Source of the DNA: an uncultured Clostridia bacterium
Lineage (GTDB): Bacteria > Bacillota > Clostridia > Christensenellales > Aristaeellaceae
Length of the DNA: 64,000 nt
Assembly: GCA_934663595.1 (NCBI GenBank)
Contig: CAKUKM010000011.1
Location: 1 to 64,000, forward strand
Reading direction: 5' to 3'
Shown: one piece after another, positions 16,250-24,802 of the stretch
Numbering within the stretch: position 1 is the stretch's first letter
Layout: each line of letters begins with the position of its first letter
The notes under the pieces: model-generated
Told to the model about the DNA's origin: nothing
Databases searched by the model: none
Seen by the model: the letters and a program-made list of their open reading frames with translations, nothing else
Position numbers and translations under genes: made by a program

Positions 16250-16278
16250 TTGACAACGCACGCCGACGGGTTTATAGT
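16250..16278 (+). promoter_or_regulatory. Strong promoter of the HEAT-repeat gene, with direct repeats downstream
   Basis: Perfect TTGACA (16250-16255), a 17-bp spacer and TATAGT (16273-16278). Two copies of TACCGTA lie in the transcribed leader (16290-16296 and 16307-16313), 17 bp apart, and may be a regulator site. Confidence 0.8.
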
Positions 16279-16360
16279 ATATATATGTTTACCGTAAGGT
16301 TTTGAGTACCGTATACAGGATAAATCCTTGCGGGCGATTTGTCAAGAGGAGGCAGGAATT

Positions 16361-16699
16361 ATGGGTCTGTTTGGAAGCAAATTGGATAAGATTGAAAAGT
16401 ATGCGCAGAAGGGCAATGCGGAAAAGCTGAAGGGAATGGTCGGCGATAAGAAGCCGGAGGTGCGCCTGGCGGCGATCGACGCGCTGGGCCGCTGCTCGGA
16501 CGAGGTGGCCTTCAACACGCTGACGACGCTGATCAACACATCGGATGCAGAGACGCGCATTCACGTGGTGCGCGCGCTGGCGGCGACGAAGCAGCCGAAG
16601 GTGCGCGCGTTCCTGGAGCATCGCGAGGATCTGGAGACGGATCCGAAGGTCAAGGCGGTCATCGCCGAGGTTTGCAAAAACGCAAAGAGCTCGATTTAA
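16361..16699 (+). CDS. Small HEAT-repeat protein
   Basis: Cytoplasmic protein of 112 residues built from about three HEAT/PBS-lyase-type helical repeats. The repeat units are visible as KPEVRLAAIDALG, DAETRIHVVRALA and DPKVKAVIAEVC. Such repeats bind proteins and are found in lyases and scaffold proteins, but no catalytic residue can be named. ATG 16361 follows AAGAGGAGG; the open frame extends upstream to 16328. It has an unusually strong promoter for so small a gene and ends at two consecutive terminators. Its divergent MarR neighbour may regulate it. Role unknown. Confidence 0.8.
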   Translation: MGLFGSKLDKIEKYAQKGNAEKLKGMVGDKKPEVRLAAIDALGRCSDEVAFNTLTTLINTSDAETRIHVVRALAATKQPKVRAFLEHREDLETDPKVKAVIAEVCKNAKSSI

Positions 16700-16704
16700 T
16701 GAAT

Positions 16705-16741
16705 ATGCGCCCGCGAGGTCAAAGGCTTCGCGGGCGCATTG
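16705..16741 (+). terminator. First terminator-like stem after the HEAT gene
   Basis: A 12-bp perfect stem ATGCGCCCGCGA/TCGCGGGCGCAT with a short T-rich tail. Confidence 0.6.
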
Positions 16742-16744
16742 TAT

Positions 16745-16776
16745 GGGAACGGACGACAGCCCGTTCTCTTTTTTTT
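16745..16776 (+). terminator. Second terminator after the HEAT gene
   Basis: GAACGG pairs with CCGTTC and is followed by TCTTTTTTTT, a long U tract. Confidence 0.8.
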
Positions 16777-17212
16777 AGAACATTTTGCGGACGTTATAGA
16801 CGGTTTTGATGTATTCATAGCCCATGGATTTATAAAAGGCCAGCGCATTTTTCTGCTGAATGCCGCTGTTCGCGCGCACGCCCTTCGCGCCGGTTGCGAC
16901 GGCCCATTCCTCGACCGCGTTGATCAGTCTGCGGCCGATGCCGTGGTGGCGGAACTCGGGGGAAACCGCGATCGCGACGATATCCTTCATCGGCGGCGCG
17001 TAGATCGGGTCGTGGTTATTGGCGTGAATAAAGCCGATCACCTTGTCGTCCGAATCCACGGCGACCATCAGGAGGTTTTCCGCCGAGCCAATCAGCCGGC
17101 GCACGTTCTGAACCACCTGTTCTTCGGAAAAGTCATAGCCCAGCTCCTGGCGGCTGAGCTCATAAATGTCGTGAGCGTCGGAGATCATGCAGCGGCGAAT
17201 GTTCGTATTCAT
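16775..17212 (-). CDS. GNAT family N-acetyltransferase
   Basis: Acetyl-CoA-dependent N-acetyltransferase of 145 residues. The acetyl-CoA binding motif A is VAIAVSPEFRHHGIGRRLI (Q/RxxGxG/A type, here RHHGIG). The C-terminal segment NALAFYKSMGYE is also typical of the family. Start at 17212 is chosen because AAGGGAG precedes it; longer in-frame starts would run through the terminator of gpmI. It has its own promoter at 17256-17284. The acceptor is unknown; aminoglycoside or protein acetylation cannot be distinguished. Confidence 0.85.
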   Translation of the reverse strand: MNTNIRRCMISDAHDIYELSRQELGYDFSEEQVVQNVRRLIGSAENLLMVAVDSDDKVIGFIHANNHDPIYAPPMKDIVAIAVSPEFRHHGIGRRLINAVEEWAVATGAKGVRANSGIQQKNALAFYKSMGYEYIKTVYNVRKMF

Positions 17213-17255
17213 GGAATCGCTCCCTTCAGAGTGGCTAATCAAACTTCCTATTCTA

Positions 17256-17284
17256 ATTATACCCAATTCAGTGATAAGAAGCAA
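17256..17284 (-). promoter_or_regulatory. Promoter of the GNAT gene
   Basis: On the minus strand TTGCTT, a 17-bp spacer and TATAAT (complement of 17256-17261). Confidence 0.7.
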
Positions 17285-17312
17285 TAGAGTGTGATGCTTT
17301 TTAACAATGTGC

Positions 17313-17346
17313 ACAAAAACGCCCCTGCTACAGGAGCAAGGGCGTT
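17313..17346 (-). terminator. Terminator of the pgk/tpi-gpmI operon
   Basis: On the minus strand AACGCCC pairs with GGGCGTT and is followed by TTTGTG; it lies immediately after the gpmI stop codon. Confidence 0.8.
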
Positions 17347-17355
17347 TGCAGGCGC

Positions 17356-18912
17356 TTAGTGCCTGATCAGCGATTCGCCGGTCATTTCCGCGGGCTTGGC
17401 AAGGCCCATCATGTCCAGCATCGTCGGGCAGAGGTCGCACAGGCGGCCGCCGTCGCGCAGAGGCTGCTGCGGATGCTCCGGATCTACGACGATGACCGGC
17501 ACCAGATTCGTGGTGTGCGCGGTAAACGGGCCGCCGTGAACAGGATCGATCATCTGATCGGCGTTGCCGTGGTCTGCGGTGATGATGCACTTGCCGCCGT
17601 GCGCGACAATCGCGTCCACGATCTTCGCAACGCATTCGTCCACCGTCTTGACCGCCTTCATCGCCGCGGACATTACGCCGGTATGGCCGACCATGTCGCA
17701 GTTGGCGAAGTTCAGGATGATTACGTCGTACTTGTCCTCATTGATGCAGGGAAGTACTGCGTCAGTCACTTCATAAGCGCTCATTTCGGGCTTCAGATCG
17801 AACGTCGGAACCTCCTCCGCGGACGGAGACGGCACCAGAATGCGATCCTCGCCGGGGAAGGTGCGCTCTTCGCCGCCGTTGAAGAAGAACGTGACGTGCG
17901 CGTACTTCTGCGTTTCGGCGATGCGCAGCTGGGTTTTGCCGCACTTGGACAGGTATTCGCCCATCGTCATATGCAGCGACTCCGGCGGATACGCCACCAG
18001 CACGTTCGGCATCGTCGCGTCGTACTGCGTCATGCAGACGTAGGTCAGCGGGAAGAAGCCGTGCTTGCGCGTAAAGCCGGTGAAATCCGGATCCACGAAC
18101 GCGCGGGTGATTTCGCGGGCGCGATCGGGGCGGAAGTTGAAGAACACGACCGAATCATTTGCCTTTACGGTGCCTTCGGGATCGATCACGGTGGGCAGCA
18201 CGAACTCGTCGGTCAGGTGCTTGCCGGTCTCGTCGATCGTCTCATAGGAGGCCTTGATCGCCTGCACCGCGTCGTTTGCGCGAATGCCTTTGGCGCAAAC
18301 CATCGCGTTGTACGCCTTTTCGACGCGCTCCCACGCGAAATCGCGATCCATCGCGTACAGACGGCCCATCACGGTGGCGACCTTGCCGACGCCGAGCTGG
18401 TTCATCTTGTCCTCGAGCTCCTGAACATACTGCCAGCCGGTATCCGGCGGCACGTCGCGGCCGTCGAGCAGCGCATGCACATAGACCTTCTTCAGGCCAT
18501 GCTTCTTCGCCATTTCGAGCAGGCCGTAAAGGTGCTCGGTGTGCGAATGCACGCCGCCGGGGGAGACCAGGCCGATCAGGTGCAGCGCGGAATCGTTCCT
18601 GGCGCAATTGTCCATTGCGGCCAGCAGAGCCTTGTTCTCAAAGAACACGCCGTCCTGAATATCCTTGGTGATTTTCACCAGCATCTGATAGACCACGCGG
18701 CCCGCGCCGATGTTGGTGTGGCCCACCTCGCTGTTGCCCATCTGGCCATCCGGAAGACCGACGTCCAAACCGGAAGCGCCGATTGCGGTGTGGGAATATT
18801 TCGCCTTCAGCGCGTCAATATTCGGCGTGCCCTGGGCGTAAATGGCATTGGACTTGGGATCGGGTTTGCCGATCCCAAAGCCGTCCAGAATCAAAAGAGC
18901 CGTGGTTGCCAT
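17356..18912 (-). CDS. gpmI: 2,3-bisphosphoglycerate-independent phosphoglycerate mutase
   Basis: Mn-dependent glycolytic enzyme interconverting 3- and 2-phosphoglycerate, 518 residues, the usual length. The alkaline-phosphatase-type domain begins LLILDGFGIG with metal ligand D10, and the phosphoserine nucleophile is S61 in MGNSEVGHTNIGAG. Later ligands appear in NFANCDMVGHTG and ITADHGNADQM. Its start codon overlaps the stop of the pgk-tpi gene by one base (TAATG), so translation is coupled. Together they catalyse three glycolytic steps; gapA and eno are not in the window. Confidence 0.96.
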   Translation of the reverse strand: MATTALLILDGFGIGKPDPKSNAIYAQGTPNIDALKAKYSHTAIGASGLDVGLPDGQMGNSEVGHTNIGAGRVVYQMLVKITKDIQDGVFFENKALLAAMDNCARNDSALHLIGLVSPGGVHSHTEHLYGLLEMAKKHGLKKVYVHALLDGRDVPPDTGWQYVQELEDKMNQLGVGKVATVMGRLYAMDRDFAWERVEKAYNAMVCAKGIRANDAVQAIKASYETIDETGKHLTDEFVLPTVIDPEGTVKANDSVVFFNFRPDRAREITRAFVDPDFTGFTRKHGFFPLTYVCMTQYDATMPNVLVAYPPESLHMTMGEYLSKCGKTQLRIAETQKYAHVTFFFNGGEERTFPGEDRILVPSPSAEEVPTFDLKPEMSAYEVTDAVLPCINEDKYDVIILNFANCDMVGHTGVMSAAMKAVKTVDECVAKIVDAIVAHGGKCIITADHGNADQMIDPVHGGPFTAHTTNLVPVIVVDPEHPQQPLRDGGRLCDLCPTMLDMMGLAKPAEMTGESLIRH

Positions 18913-20855
18913 TAGAAGTTCACCACCTGAGCGAAGTCCGCCGCCTTCAGGCTCGCGCCGCCGATCAGACCGCCGTCGATCTCGGGCTGCGCCATCAGAC
19001 CCTTAACGTTGGAGCCCTTCATGCTTCCGCCGTACTGGATGCGGATGTGCTCGGCGGCATAGCGGCCGAACTTCTCCTCGATCGCCTTGCGGATCACGCC
19101 GATGGTCTCGTTCGCCTGCTCGTCGGTCGCGGTCAGGCCCGTGCCGATGGCCCAAACGGGCTCGTAAGCGACGACGACGTTCTCCAGATCCTTCGCAGTC
19201 AGGCCATGCAGCGCCATCTGCGTCTGGTAGGTCACGATCATATCGGTATAGCCGGCCTCGCGCTCGTCCTTGAGCTCGCCGACGCAGACGATCGCCTTCA
19301 GGCCCGCCTTCACCGCGGCAACGGTGCGGAGGTTGACGGTCTTGTCGGTCTCGCCGAAGTACTGACGGCGCTCGGAATGGCCGATGATGACGTATTCACA
19401 GCCGGCCGCCTTGAGCATATCCGCGCTCAGCTCGCCGGTGTACGCGCCGGAAGCCTTGAAGTGAACGTTCTGCGCGCCGAGCTTGATGTTCGTGCCCTCG
19501 ATCACGGGCTTGACGGCCGCGAAGCAGACCGCGGGCGTGCAGATGACGACGTCGCACTTCGCGTTCCTGACCAGCGGAATCAGGTCGGCAACCAGCTGCG
19601 CCGCCTCTTCGGGGGTCTTGTTCATCTTCCAGTTGCCGGCGATGATCGGACGGCGAACGGGAACCACGCGATCCTTCAGGCAGACCACGCCGGGCAGCTC
19701 CTTGCCCTCGAGGAACTCGAGAGAAGCGCCGCCGCCGGTGGAGATGTGGCTCATGCGATCCGCCAGACCCATCTGGGTAACGGCCGCCGCGCTGTCGCCG
19801 CCGCCGATGATCGTGATCGCGTCGGATTCCGCCAGCGCCTGCGCGATTGCGAGCGTGCCCTTGGCGAAGTTCGGCATCTCGAAGCAGCCCATCGGGCCGT
19901 TCCAGACGATCGTGCGCGCCTTCTTGATTTCCTCGGTAAACAGCTTCACGGTCTCCGGACCGATGTCCATGCCCTCGAAATCATCCGGGATATCCCAGGA
20001 GTGGGCGGTAATGCGCATGCAGTCGTTGGAGAAGCTGTCGCCGCAAACGTTGTCAACCGGGAACAGCATCTTAACGCCCTTCGCCTTCGCCTCTTCCATC
20101 AGCTCCTTGGCCAGCTCAATGCGCTCCTCGTCCAGCAGGGAACGGCCAACCTTGCCGCCCATCGCCACGCGGAACGTATAGGACATGCCGCCGCCGATCA
20201 GCAGCACGTCGACCTTGTCCAGCAGCGCGCGGATAACGCCGATCTTGTCCTTAACCTTCGCGCCGCCGAGAATCGCCAGGAACGGGCGCTCCGGATTCTC
20301 CACCGCGTCGCCCAGGAACTTCAGCTCCTTGCCGATCAGGAAGCCGGCAACCGCGGGCAGATACGCCGCGACGCCCGCCGTGGACGCATGCGCGCGATGC
20401 ACAGTGCCGAACGCGTCGGACACGTACAGCTCCGCCATGGACGCGAGCTCCTTGGCGAACTCGGGATCGTTCTTTTCCTCTTCGGGCATGAAGCGGACGT
20501 TCTCGAGCAGGATGGCCTTGCCGGGCTCAACCTCAGCGGCGAGACGCTTGGCGTCCGGGCCTACGACGTCCTTCGCGAGCTTGACTTCGAAGCCGAGCTT
20601 TTCGGTCAGGCGCTTCGCTACGGGCGCGAGGGAATACTTCATATTGAATTCGCCCTTCGGACGGCCGAGATGGGAGCAGAGGATGACCGCGGCGTTGTGA
20701 TCGAGCAGATAGCGGATCGTGGGCAGCGCGGCGTTGATGCGGGTTTCATCCGTGATATTGCCCTCGGCGTCGAGCGGAACGTTGAAATCGCAGCGAACCA
20801 GCACTTTCTTGCCGGAAACCTGTACATCTTCAATGGTCATTTTATTGAGATTCAT
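18912..20855 (-). CDS. pgk-tpi: Fused phosphoglycerate kinase / triosephosphate isomerase
   Basis: One uninterrupted frame of 647 residues encodes two glycolytic enzymes. Residues 1 to about 395 are phosphoglycerate kinase: VLVRCDFNVPLD, the SHLGRPKGE substrate site, the FLAILGGAKVKDK hinge and the C-terminal GGGDSAAA nucleotide loop. From about residue 400 (nt about 19655) a complete triosephosphate isomerase follows: AGNWKMNKT (catalytic Lys), VIIGHSERRQYFGE (His) and VVAYEPVWAIGTG (Glu). The linker is only a few residues. ATG 20855 is preferred over the GTG three codons upstream because the AAGGAG site overlaps the GTG. A comparable fusion is known in Thermotoga maritima. No frameshift is needed here. 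Confidence 0.96.
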   Translation of the reverse strand: MNLNKMTIEDVQVSGKKVLVRCDFNVPLDAEGNITDETRINAALPTIRYLLDHNAAVILCSHLGRPKGEFNMKYSLAPVAKRLTEKLGFEVKLAKDVVGPDAKRLAAEVEPGKAILLENVRFMPEEEKNDPEFAKELASMAELYVSDAFGTVHRAHASTAGVAAYLPAVAGFLIGKELKFLGDAVENPERPFLAILGGAKVKDKIGVIRALLDKVDVLLIGGGMSYTFRVAMGGKVGRSLLDEERIELAKELMEEAKAKGVKMLFPVDNVCGDSFSNDCMRITAHSWDIPDDFEGMDIGPETVKLFTEEIKKARTIVWNGPMGCFEMPNFAKGTLAIAQALAESDAITIIGGGDSAAAVTQMGLADRMSHISTGGGASLEFLEGKELPGVVCLKDRVVPVRRPIIAGNWKMNKTPEEAAQLVADLIPLVRNAKCDVVICTPAVCFAAVKPVIEGTNIKLGAQNVHFKASGAYTGELSADMLKAAGCEYVIIGHSERRQYFGETDKTVNLRTVAAVKAGLKAIVCVGELKDEREAGYTDMIVTYQTQMALHGLTAKDLENVVVAYEPVWAIGTGLTATDEQANETIGVIRKAIEEKFGRYAAEHIRIQYGGSMKGSNVKGLMAQPEIDGGLIGGASLKAADFAQVVNF

Positions 20856-21053
20856 GGTTTTCACTCCTTATCATGATGATGACTCTATTTTAGCACATTT
20901 CGGTTAGAAATAAAAGCTAAATTTCTGCGACTTTCCGCCGTTTTTTGCCTGCGTAATCGCTTACGCCCGCGAGAAACTTCTCATTAGACGCACCGTAATT
21001 TCGCAGCGGTTTAACGTTTGCATGCTATAATGACCCGTCAGGAGGTTTTTGAA

Positions 21054-21896
21054 ATGCCGAATACAGTTTTGCGCGCGCAGAACGTGCGCTTTCAATATGA
21101 CGACAGCAGCGCCTATGCGGTCGACGGCGTGTCGCTCGAGGCGGGAGAGGGCGAATTTCTGGCCATTCTCGGGCGCAACGGCAGCGGTAAATCGACGTTC
21201 GCCAAGCTCCTGAACGCGCTGCTTCTGCCGACGGAGGGAACGGTCGAGGTCTGCGGAATCGTCGCGCGCGACGACGAAAGCGCGTACGCCGTGCGCCGCT
21301 CGTGCGGCATGGTGTTTCAGAATCCGGACAATCAGATTGTGGCCACGATCGTGGAGGAAGACTGCGCGTTCGGGCTGGAAAATCTGGGCGTTGAGCCGGA
21401 GAAGATTCGCGCGCGCGTGGAGGAAACGCTCGCCGAGGTGGGCATGAGCGCGTTTGCGAAGACGTCGCCTTCCATGCTGTCCGGCGGACAGAAGCAGCGC
21501 GTGGCGATTGCGGGCGTGCTGGCGATGCGGCCGAAGATTATCGTGTTCGACGAATCGACCGCGATGCTCGATCCCGTGGGCCGGCGCGACGTGCTGGAAA
21601 TTGCACGGCGGCTGAATCGCGAGGAAAAAATCACCGTGATCTGGATCACGCACTTCATGGACGAGGTGGTTTCCGCTGACCGCGTGATCGTAATGGACAA
21701 GGGCAAAATCGCGCTGCAGGGCGCGCCGCGCGAGGTATTCAAGCAGGGCGACGCGATTCGCGCGCTGGGGCTGGACATTCCGGAAATGATGCGTCTGTCC
21801 GCGATGCTGCGTGCGGACGGCATTTCGGAGATTCGCGATGCAATGACCGTTGAGGAGATGGCGGAGGAGCTATGCCGATTGAAGTCAAGGGCTTAA
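21054..21896 (+). CDS. ecfA1: ECF transporter ATPase EcfA1
   Basis: ATP-binding subunit of the energy-coupling factor module that imports vitamins and metals with exchangeable S-components; 280 residues. Walker A is GRNGSGKS (40-47), the signature is LSGGQKQRVAIAG and Walker B is IIVFDES with the ECF-typical TAMLDP. ATG 21054 follows AGGAGG; the upstream in-frame start at 21018 overlaps the TATAAT at 21026-21031, a probable -10 box. It overlaps ecfA2 by 25 bp. Confidence 0.95.
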   Translation: MPNTVLRAQNVRFQYDDSSAYAVDGVSLEAGEGEFLAILGRNGSGKSTFAKLLNALLLPTEGTVEVCGIVARDDESAYAVRRSCGMVFQNPDNQIVATIVEEDCAFGLENLGVEPEKIRARVEETLAEVGMSAFAKTSPSMLSGGQKQRVAIAGVLAMRPKIIVFDESTAMLDPVGRRDVLEIARRLNREEKITVIWITHFMDEVVSADRVIVMDKGKIALQGAPREVFKQGDAIRALGLDIPEMMRLSAMLRADGISEIRDAMTVEEMAEELCRLKSRA

Positions 21897-22726
21897 ACCA
21901 CGTTTATATGCAGGGCACGCCCTTCGAGGCGCACGCCCTGAAGGACATTCATCTGACCATTCGCGACGGCGAATTCATCGGAATCATCGGCCATACCGGC
22001 AGCGGCAAGAGCACGCTGATTTCGCATTTGAATGCGCTGGACAGGCCAGAGCCGGGAACGGTGTTTGTAAACGGCGTGGATCTGGGCGAGAAGGGCGCGG
22101 ATCTTGCGGCGATTCGCAGAACCGTGGGTCTCGTGTTTCAGTATCCGGAGAATCAGCTGTTTGAGGAAACGGTCGCGAAGGACATTGCGTTCGGGCCGAA
22201 AAACCTGAAGCTGAGCGAGCAGGAGATCGCGCGGCGCGTGAAAAGCGCGATGCAGGCGGTCGGGCTCGACGAATCGCTCGCGGAGAAATCGCCGTTTGAT
22301 CTCTCCGGCGGCCAGAAGCGGCGTGTGGCGATTGCGGGCGTGCTCGCGATGGAGCCGAGCATACTGATTCTCGACGAGCCGGCGGCGGGCCTTGATCCGG
22401 CGGGCCGGCGCGGCATGCTCGATCTGATTCAGAAAATCCACGCGCGCGGCGTGACGGTCGTGATGGTTTCGCATTCGATGGACGACGTCGGCCGCCTGTG
22501 CGACCGGCTGTACGTGCTGGATCACGGAAAAATCGCGTTTACCGGAACGCCCGCCGAGGTCTTCCGCCATGCCGACGAGCTGCGCGCCATCGGCCTGGAC
22601 GTGCCGGAATGCGCCAAGCTCGTTCGCGCGCTGCGCGCAAGGGGCTGGGAGCTGGACGAGAATATTTATTCGATGGAGGACGTCGAGCGCGCGATTCGCG
22701 CCTGTCTTGGCGGGAGGGGAGCGTAA
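21872..22726 (+). CDS. ecfA2: ECF transporter ATPase EcfA2
   Basis: Second, non-identical ECF ATPase, 284 residues. Walker A is GHTGSGKS (40-47), signature LSGGQKRRVAIAG and Walker B ILILDEPAAGLDP. EcfA1 and EcfA2 form a heterodimer below EcfT. Its start lies inside the end of ecfA1 with GAGGAG upstream, indicating coupled translation. The gene order A1-A2-T is the standard group II ECF module. Confidence 0.95.
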   Translation: MPIEVKGLNHVYMQGTPFEAHALKDIHLTIRDGEFIGIIGHTGSGKSTLISHLNALDRPEPGTVFVNGVDLGEKGADLAAIRRTVGLVFQYPENQLFEETVAKDIAFGPKNLKLSEQEIARRVKSAMQAVGLDESLAEKSPFDLSGGQKRRVAIAGVLAMEPSILILDEPAAGLDPAGRRGMLDLIQKIHARGVTVVMVSHSMDDVGRLCDRLYVLDHGKIAFTGTPAEVFRHADELRAIGLDVPECAKLVRALRARGWELDENIYSMEDVERAIRACLGGRGA

Positions 22727-22729
22727 CGG

Positions 22730-23539
22730 ATGCTCAAGGATATTACGCTGGGCCAGTTCTTTCCGGGAGAATCGTTTTTGCATAAGCTCGATCCGCGGAC
22801 GAAGCTGGTTTTGACGTTCGCGCTGATCGTGATCGTGTTTGTGTCGCAGGGCTTTTCGGGCTTTGCGCTGGTGCTCGCGTTCATCGCCGCGGCGACGCTG
22901 GCTTCCGGAATCCGGGTAAAAATCCTGCTGCGGGGCCTGAAGCCGGTGTTCTTTATCGTGCTGTTCACGTTCGTGCTGAATCTGTTTTTTCAGGGAATGG
23001 GCAGCGAAATTTTCCGCCTTGGCTTTCTGCGCGTGACCGACGACGGCCTTAGAACCGCGCTGTTTCTGGCGGTGCGGCTGATTATGCTGGTGATTTCGAC
23101 GCAGCTGCTTACGCTGACGACCTCGCCGATCGCGCTGACGGACGGCCTGGAATCGCTGATGAAGCCGCTGCGGGCGATTCATTTTCCGGTGCACGAGATT
23201 GCGATGATGATGTCGATCGCGCTGCGCTTTATCCCGACGCTGATGGACGAGGCCGGCAAGATCATGAAGGCGCAGAAGGCGCGCGGCGCGGATTTTGAAT
23301 CGGGCAATCTGATTCAGCGCGCGAAGGCCATGGTGCCGCTGCTGGTGCCGCTGTTTGTCAGCGCGTTTCGCCGCGCGGACGAGCTGGCGCTGGCGATGGA
23401 GGCGCGCTGCTATCGCGGCGGCGAGGGCAGAACGCGCATGCGCAAGCTCCGCTTCGGCGCGCGCGACGCGATTGCGGCCGCGGTCACGCTTTTGCTGCTG
23501 GCGGGAATCATCGCGCTGAACGCCCTGGGCGCGTTCTGA
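22730..23539 (+). CDS. ecfT: ECF transporter transmembrane protein EcfT
   Basis: Membrane scaffold of the ECF module, 269 residues, with hydrophobic helices at the N-terminal half (about 24-120) and at the C terminus (about 245-265). Two Ala-Arg coupling motifs that contact the ATPases are visible: KAQKARGADF (about 181-190) and MEARCYRGG (about 223-231). It starts 3 bp after ecfA2. No S-component gene is adjacent, so S-components must be encoded elsewhere and share this core. Confidence 0.94.
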   Translation: MLKDITLGQFFPGESFLHKLDPRTKLVLTFALIVIVFVSQGFSGFALVLAFIAAATLASGIRVKILLRGLKPVFFIVLFTFVLNLFFQGMGSEIFRLGFLRVTDDGLRTALFLAVRLIMLVISTQLLTLTTSPIALTDGLESLMKPLRAIHFPVHEIAMMMSIALRFIPTLMDEAGKIMKAQKARGADFESGNLIQRAKAMVPLLVPLFVSAFRRADELALAMEARCYRGGEGRTRMRKLRFGARDAIAAAVTLLLLAGIIALNALGAF

Positions 23540-23551
23540 CGGGAGAGCAAT

Positions 23552-24313
23552 ATGCCGAGAATTCAGCTGATTATCGAATACGACGGAACGAATTACGCCG
23601 GCTGGCAGCGCCAGGAAAACGCGCTCGCGGTGCAGCAGGTGCTCGAGGAACGCCTGAGCAGGCTCACGAAGGAGCGAATCGTGCTCCATGGCGCGAGCCG
23701 CACCGATGCGGGCGTGCATGCGCGCGGTCAGTCGGCGCATTTTGATACGTTAAGCCGCATTCCCCCCGAGAAATTCAGCTTTGCGGTCAATACGATGCTG
23801 CCGGAGGACATTCGCGTGCGCCTGTCGCGCGAGGTTCCGGAGAGCTTTCACGCGCGCTTTTCCACAAGGGGAAAGCGATATCGCTATCTGTTTCAGGTCA
23901 GTCCCCATTCCAGCCCGCTGAATCGCCTCACGCACGCGCACATCATCTATCCGCTGGACGAGGAAATCATGCGGGAAGAGGCGCGCGACCTGATCGGCAC
24001 GCACGATTTCGCCGCGTTTGCCGCCAGCGGCTCGGTCGTTCGCGATACGGTGCGCACGATTTACCGCGCGGACGTGGAGCGCGATGGCGAGGAAATCCGC
24101 CTGACCGTCGAGGGCAACGGCTTCTTATATAATATGGTTCGAATCATTGCCGGCACGCTCGTGGGCGTCGGCAACGGCAGGATCGAGCGCGGCGCGTTCC
24201 GGCGCGCCATTCAGACGGGCGATCGCCTCGATCTCGGCGTGACCGCGCCCGCGCAGGGCCTTACGCTGATGGAGGTCTTTTACGACCCGAACGATTTGTG
24301 CATTCAGAGGTGA
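23552..24313 (+). CDS. truA: tRNA pseudouridine synthase A
   Basis: Isomerises uridines 38-40 in the anticodon stem-loop of tRNAs to pseudouridine; 253 residues. The catalytic aspartate is D52 in GASRTDAGVHARGQ. Other family blocks are YDGTNYAGWQRQ at the N terminus and GNGFLYNMVRIIAGTL. It follows ecfT by 12 bp, the ecfA1-ecfA2-ecfT-truA arrangement common in Bacillota, although the usual ribosomal protein genes upstream are missing here. Confidence 0.97.
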   Translation: MPRIQLIIEYDGTNYAGWQRQENALAVQQVLEERLSRLTKERIVLHGASRTDAGVHARGQSAHFDTLSRIPPEKFSFAVNTMLPEDIRVRLSREVPESFHARFSTRGKRYRYLFQVSPHSSPLNRLTHAHIIYPLDEEIMREEARDLIGTHDFAAFAASGSVVRDTVRTIYRADVERDGEEIRLTVEGNGFLYNMVRIIAGTLVGVGNGRIERGAFRRAIQTGDRLDLGVTAPAQGLTLMEVFYDPNDLCIQR

Positions 24314-24319
24314 AGTTTC

Positions 24320-24790
24320 ATGGAAACGACGAACGCGATGCGCCTGCTCCGGCAGGCGGGAATTGAATTCGGCGAATCGAGCTACGAGGTGGACGAGAAC
24401 GATTTGAGCGGCGTTCATGCGGCGGAAATGCTGGGCGTCGAGGTCGAGCGGGTGTTCAAAACGCTGGTGACGCGCACCGACAAGGGGCATCTGTACGTGT
24501 TCTGCATTCCCGCGGCGGAAGAGCTGGATCTTAAAAAGTGCGCCGCGGCGGTGGGAGAGAAGAAGCTGGAAATGGTGCACGTAAAGGAATTGCCCGCGCT
24601 GACCGGCTACATTCGCGGCGGCTGCTCGCCGATCGGCATGAAGAAGAAATTTCCAACCGTAATCGACGAAACCGCGCTGCTTTCGGACACGATTTACGTA
24701 AGCGCCGGCATGCGCGGCCGCCAGATTATCATCGAGCCCGAGGCGCTGGCGAATTTTGTTTCCGCGCGCTTTGCCGATATCATTAAATAG
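24320..24790 (+). CDS. ybaK: Cys-tRNA(Pro)/aminoacyl-tRNA deacylase, YbaK type
   Basis: Trans-editing enzyme of the YbaK/ProX superfamily that hydrolyses mischarged Cys-tRNA(Pro); 156 residues, a typical full length. Visible features are the VFKTLVTRTDKG strand with the conserved lysine, the GGCSPIGMKK loop and YVSAGMRGRQIIIEP. It follows truA by 6 bp, so two tRNA-quality genes are transcribed together. A start ATG has GAGGTGAAG upstream. Confidence 0.9.
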   Translation: METTNAMRLLRQAGIEFGESSYEVDENDLSGVHAAEMLGVEVERVFKTLVTRTDKGHLYVFCIPAAEELDLKKCAAAVGEKKLEMVHVKELPALTGYIRGGCSPIGMKKKFPTVIDETALLSDTIYVSAGMRGRQIIIEPEALANFVSARFADIIK

Positions 24791-24802
24791 GAGAGAGAAC
24801 GC

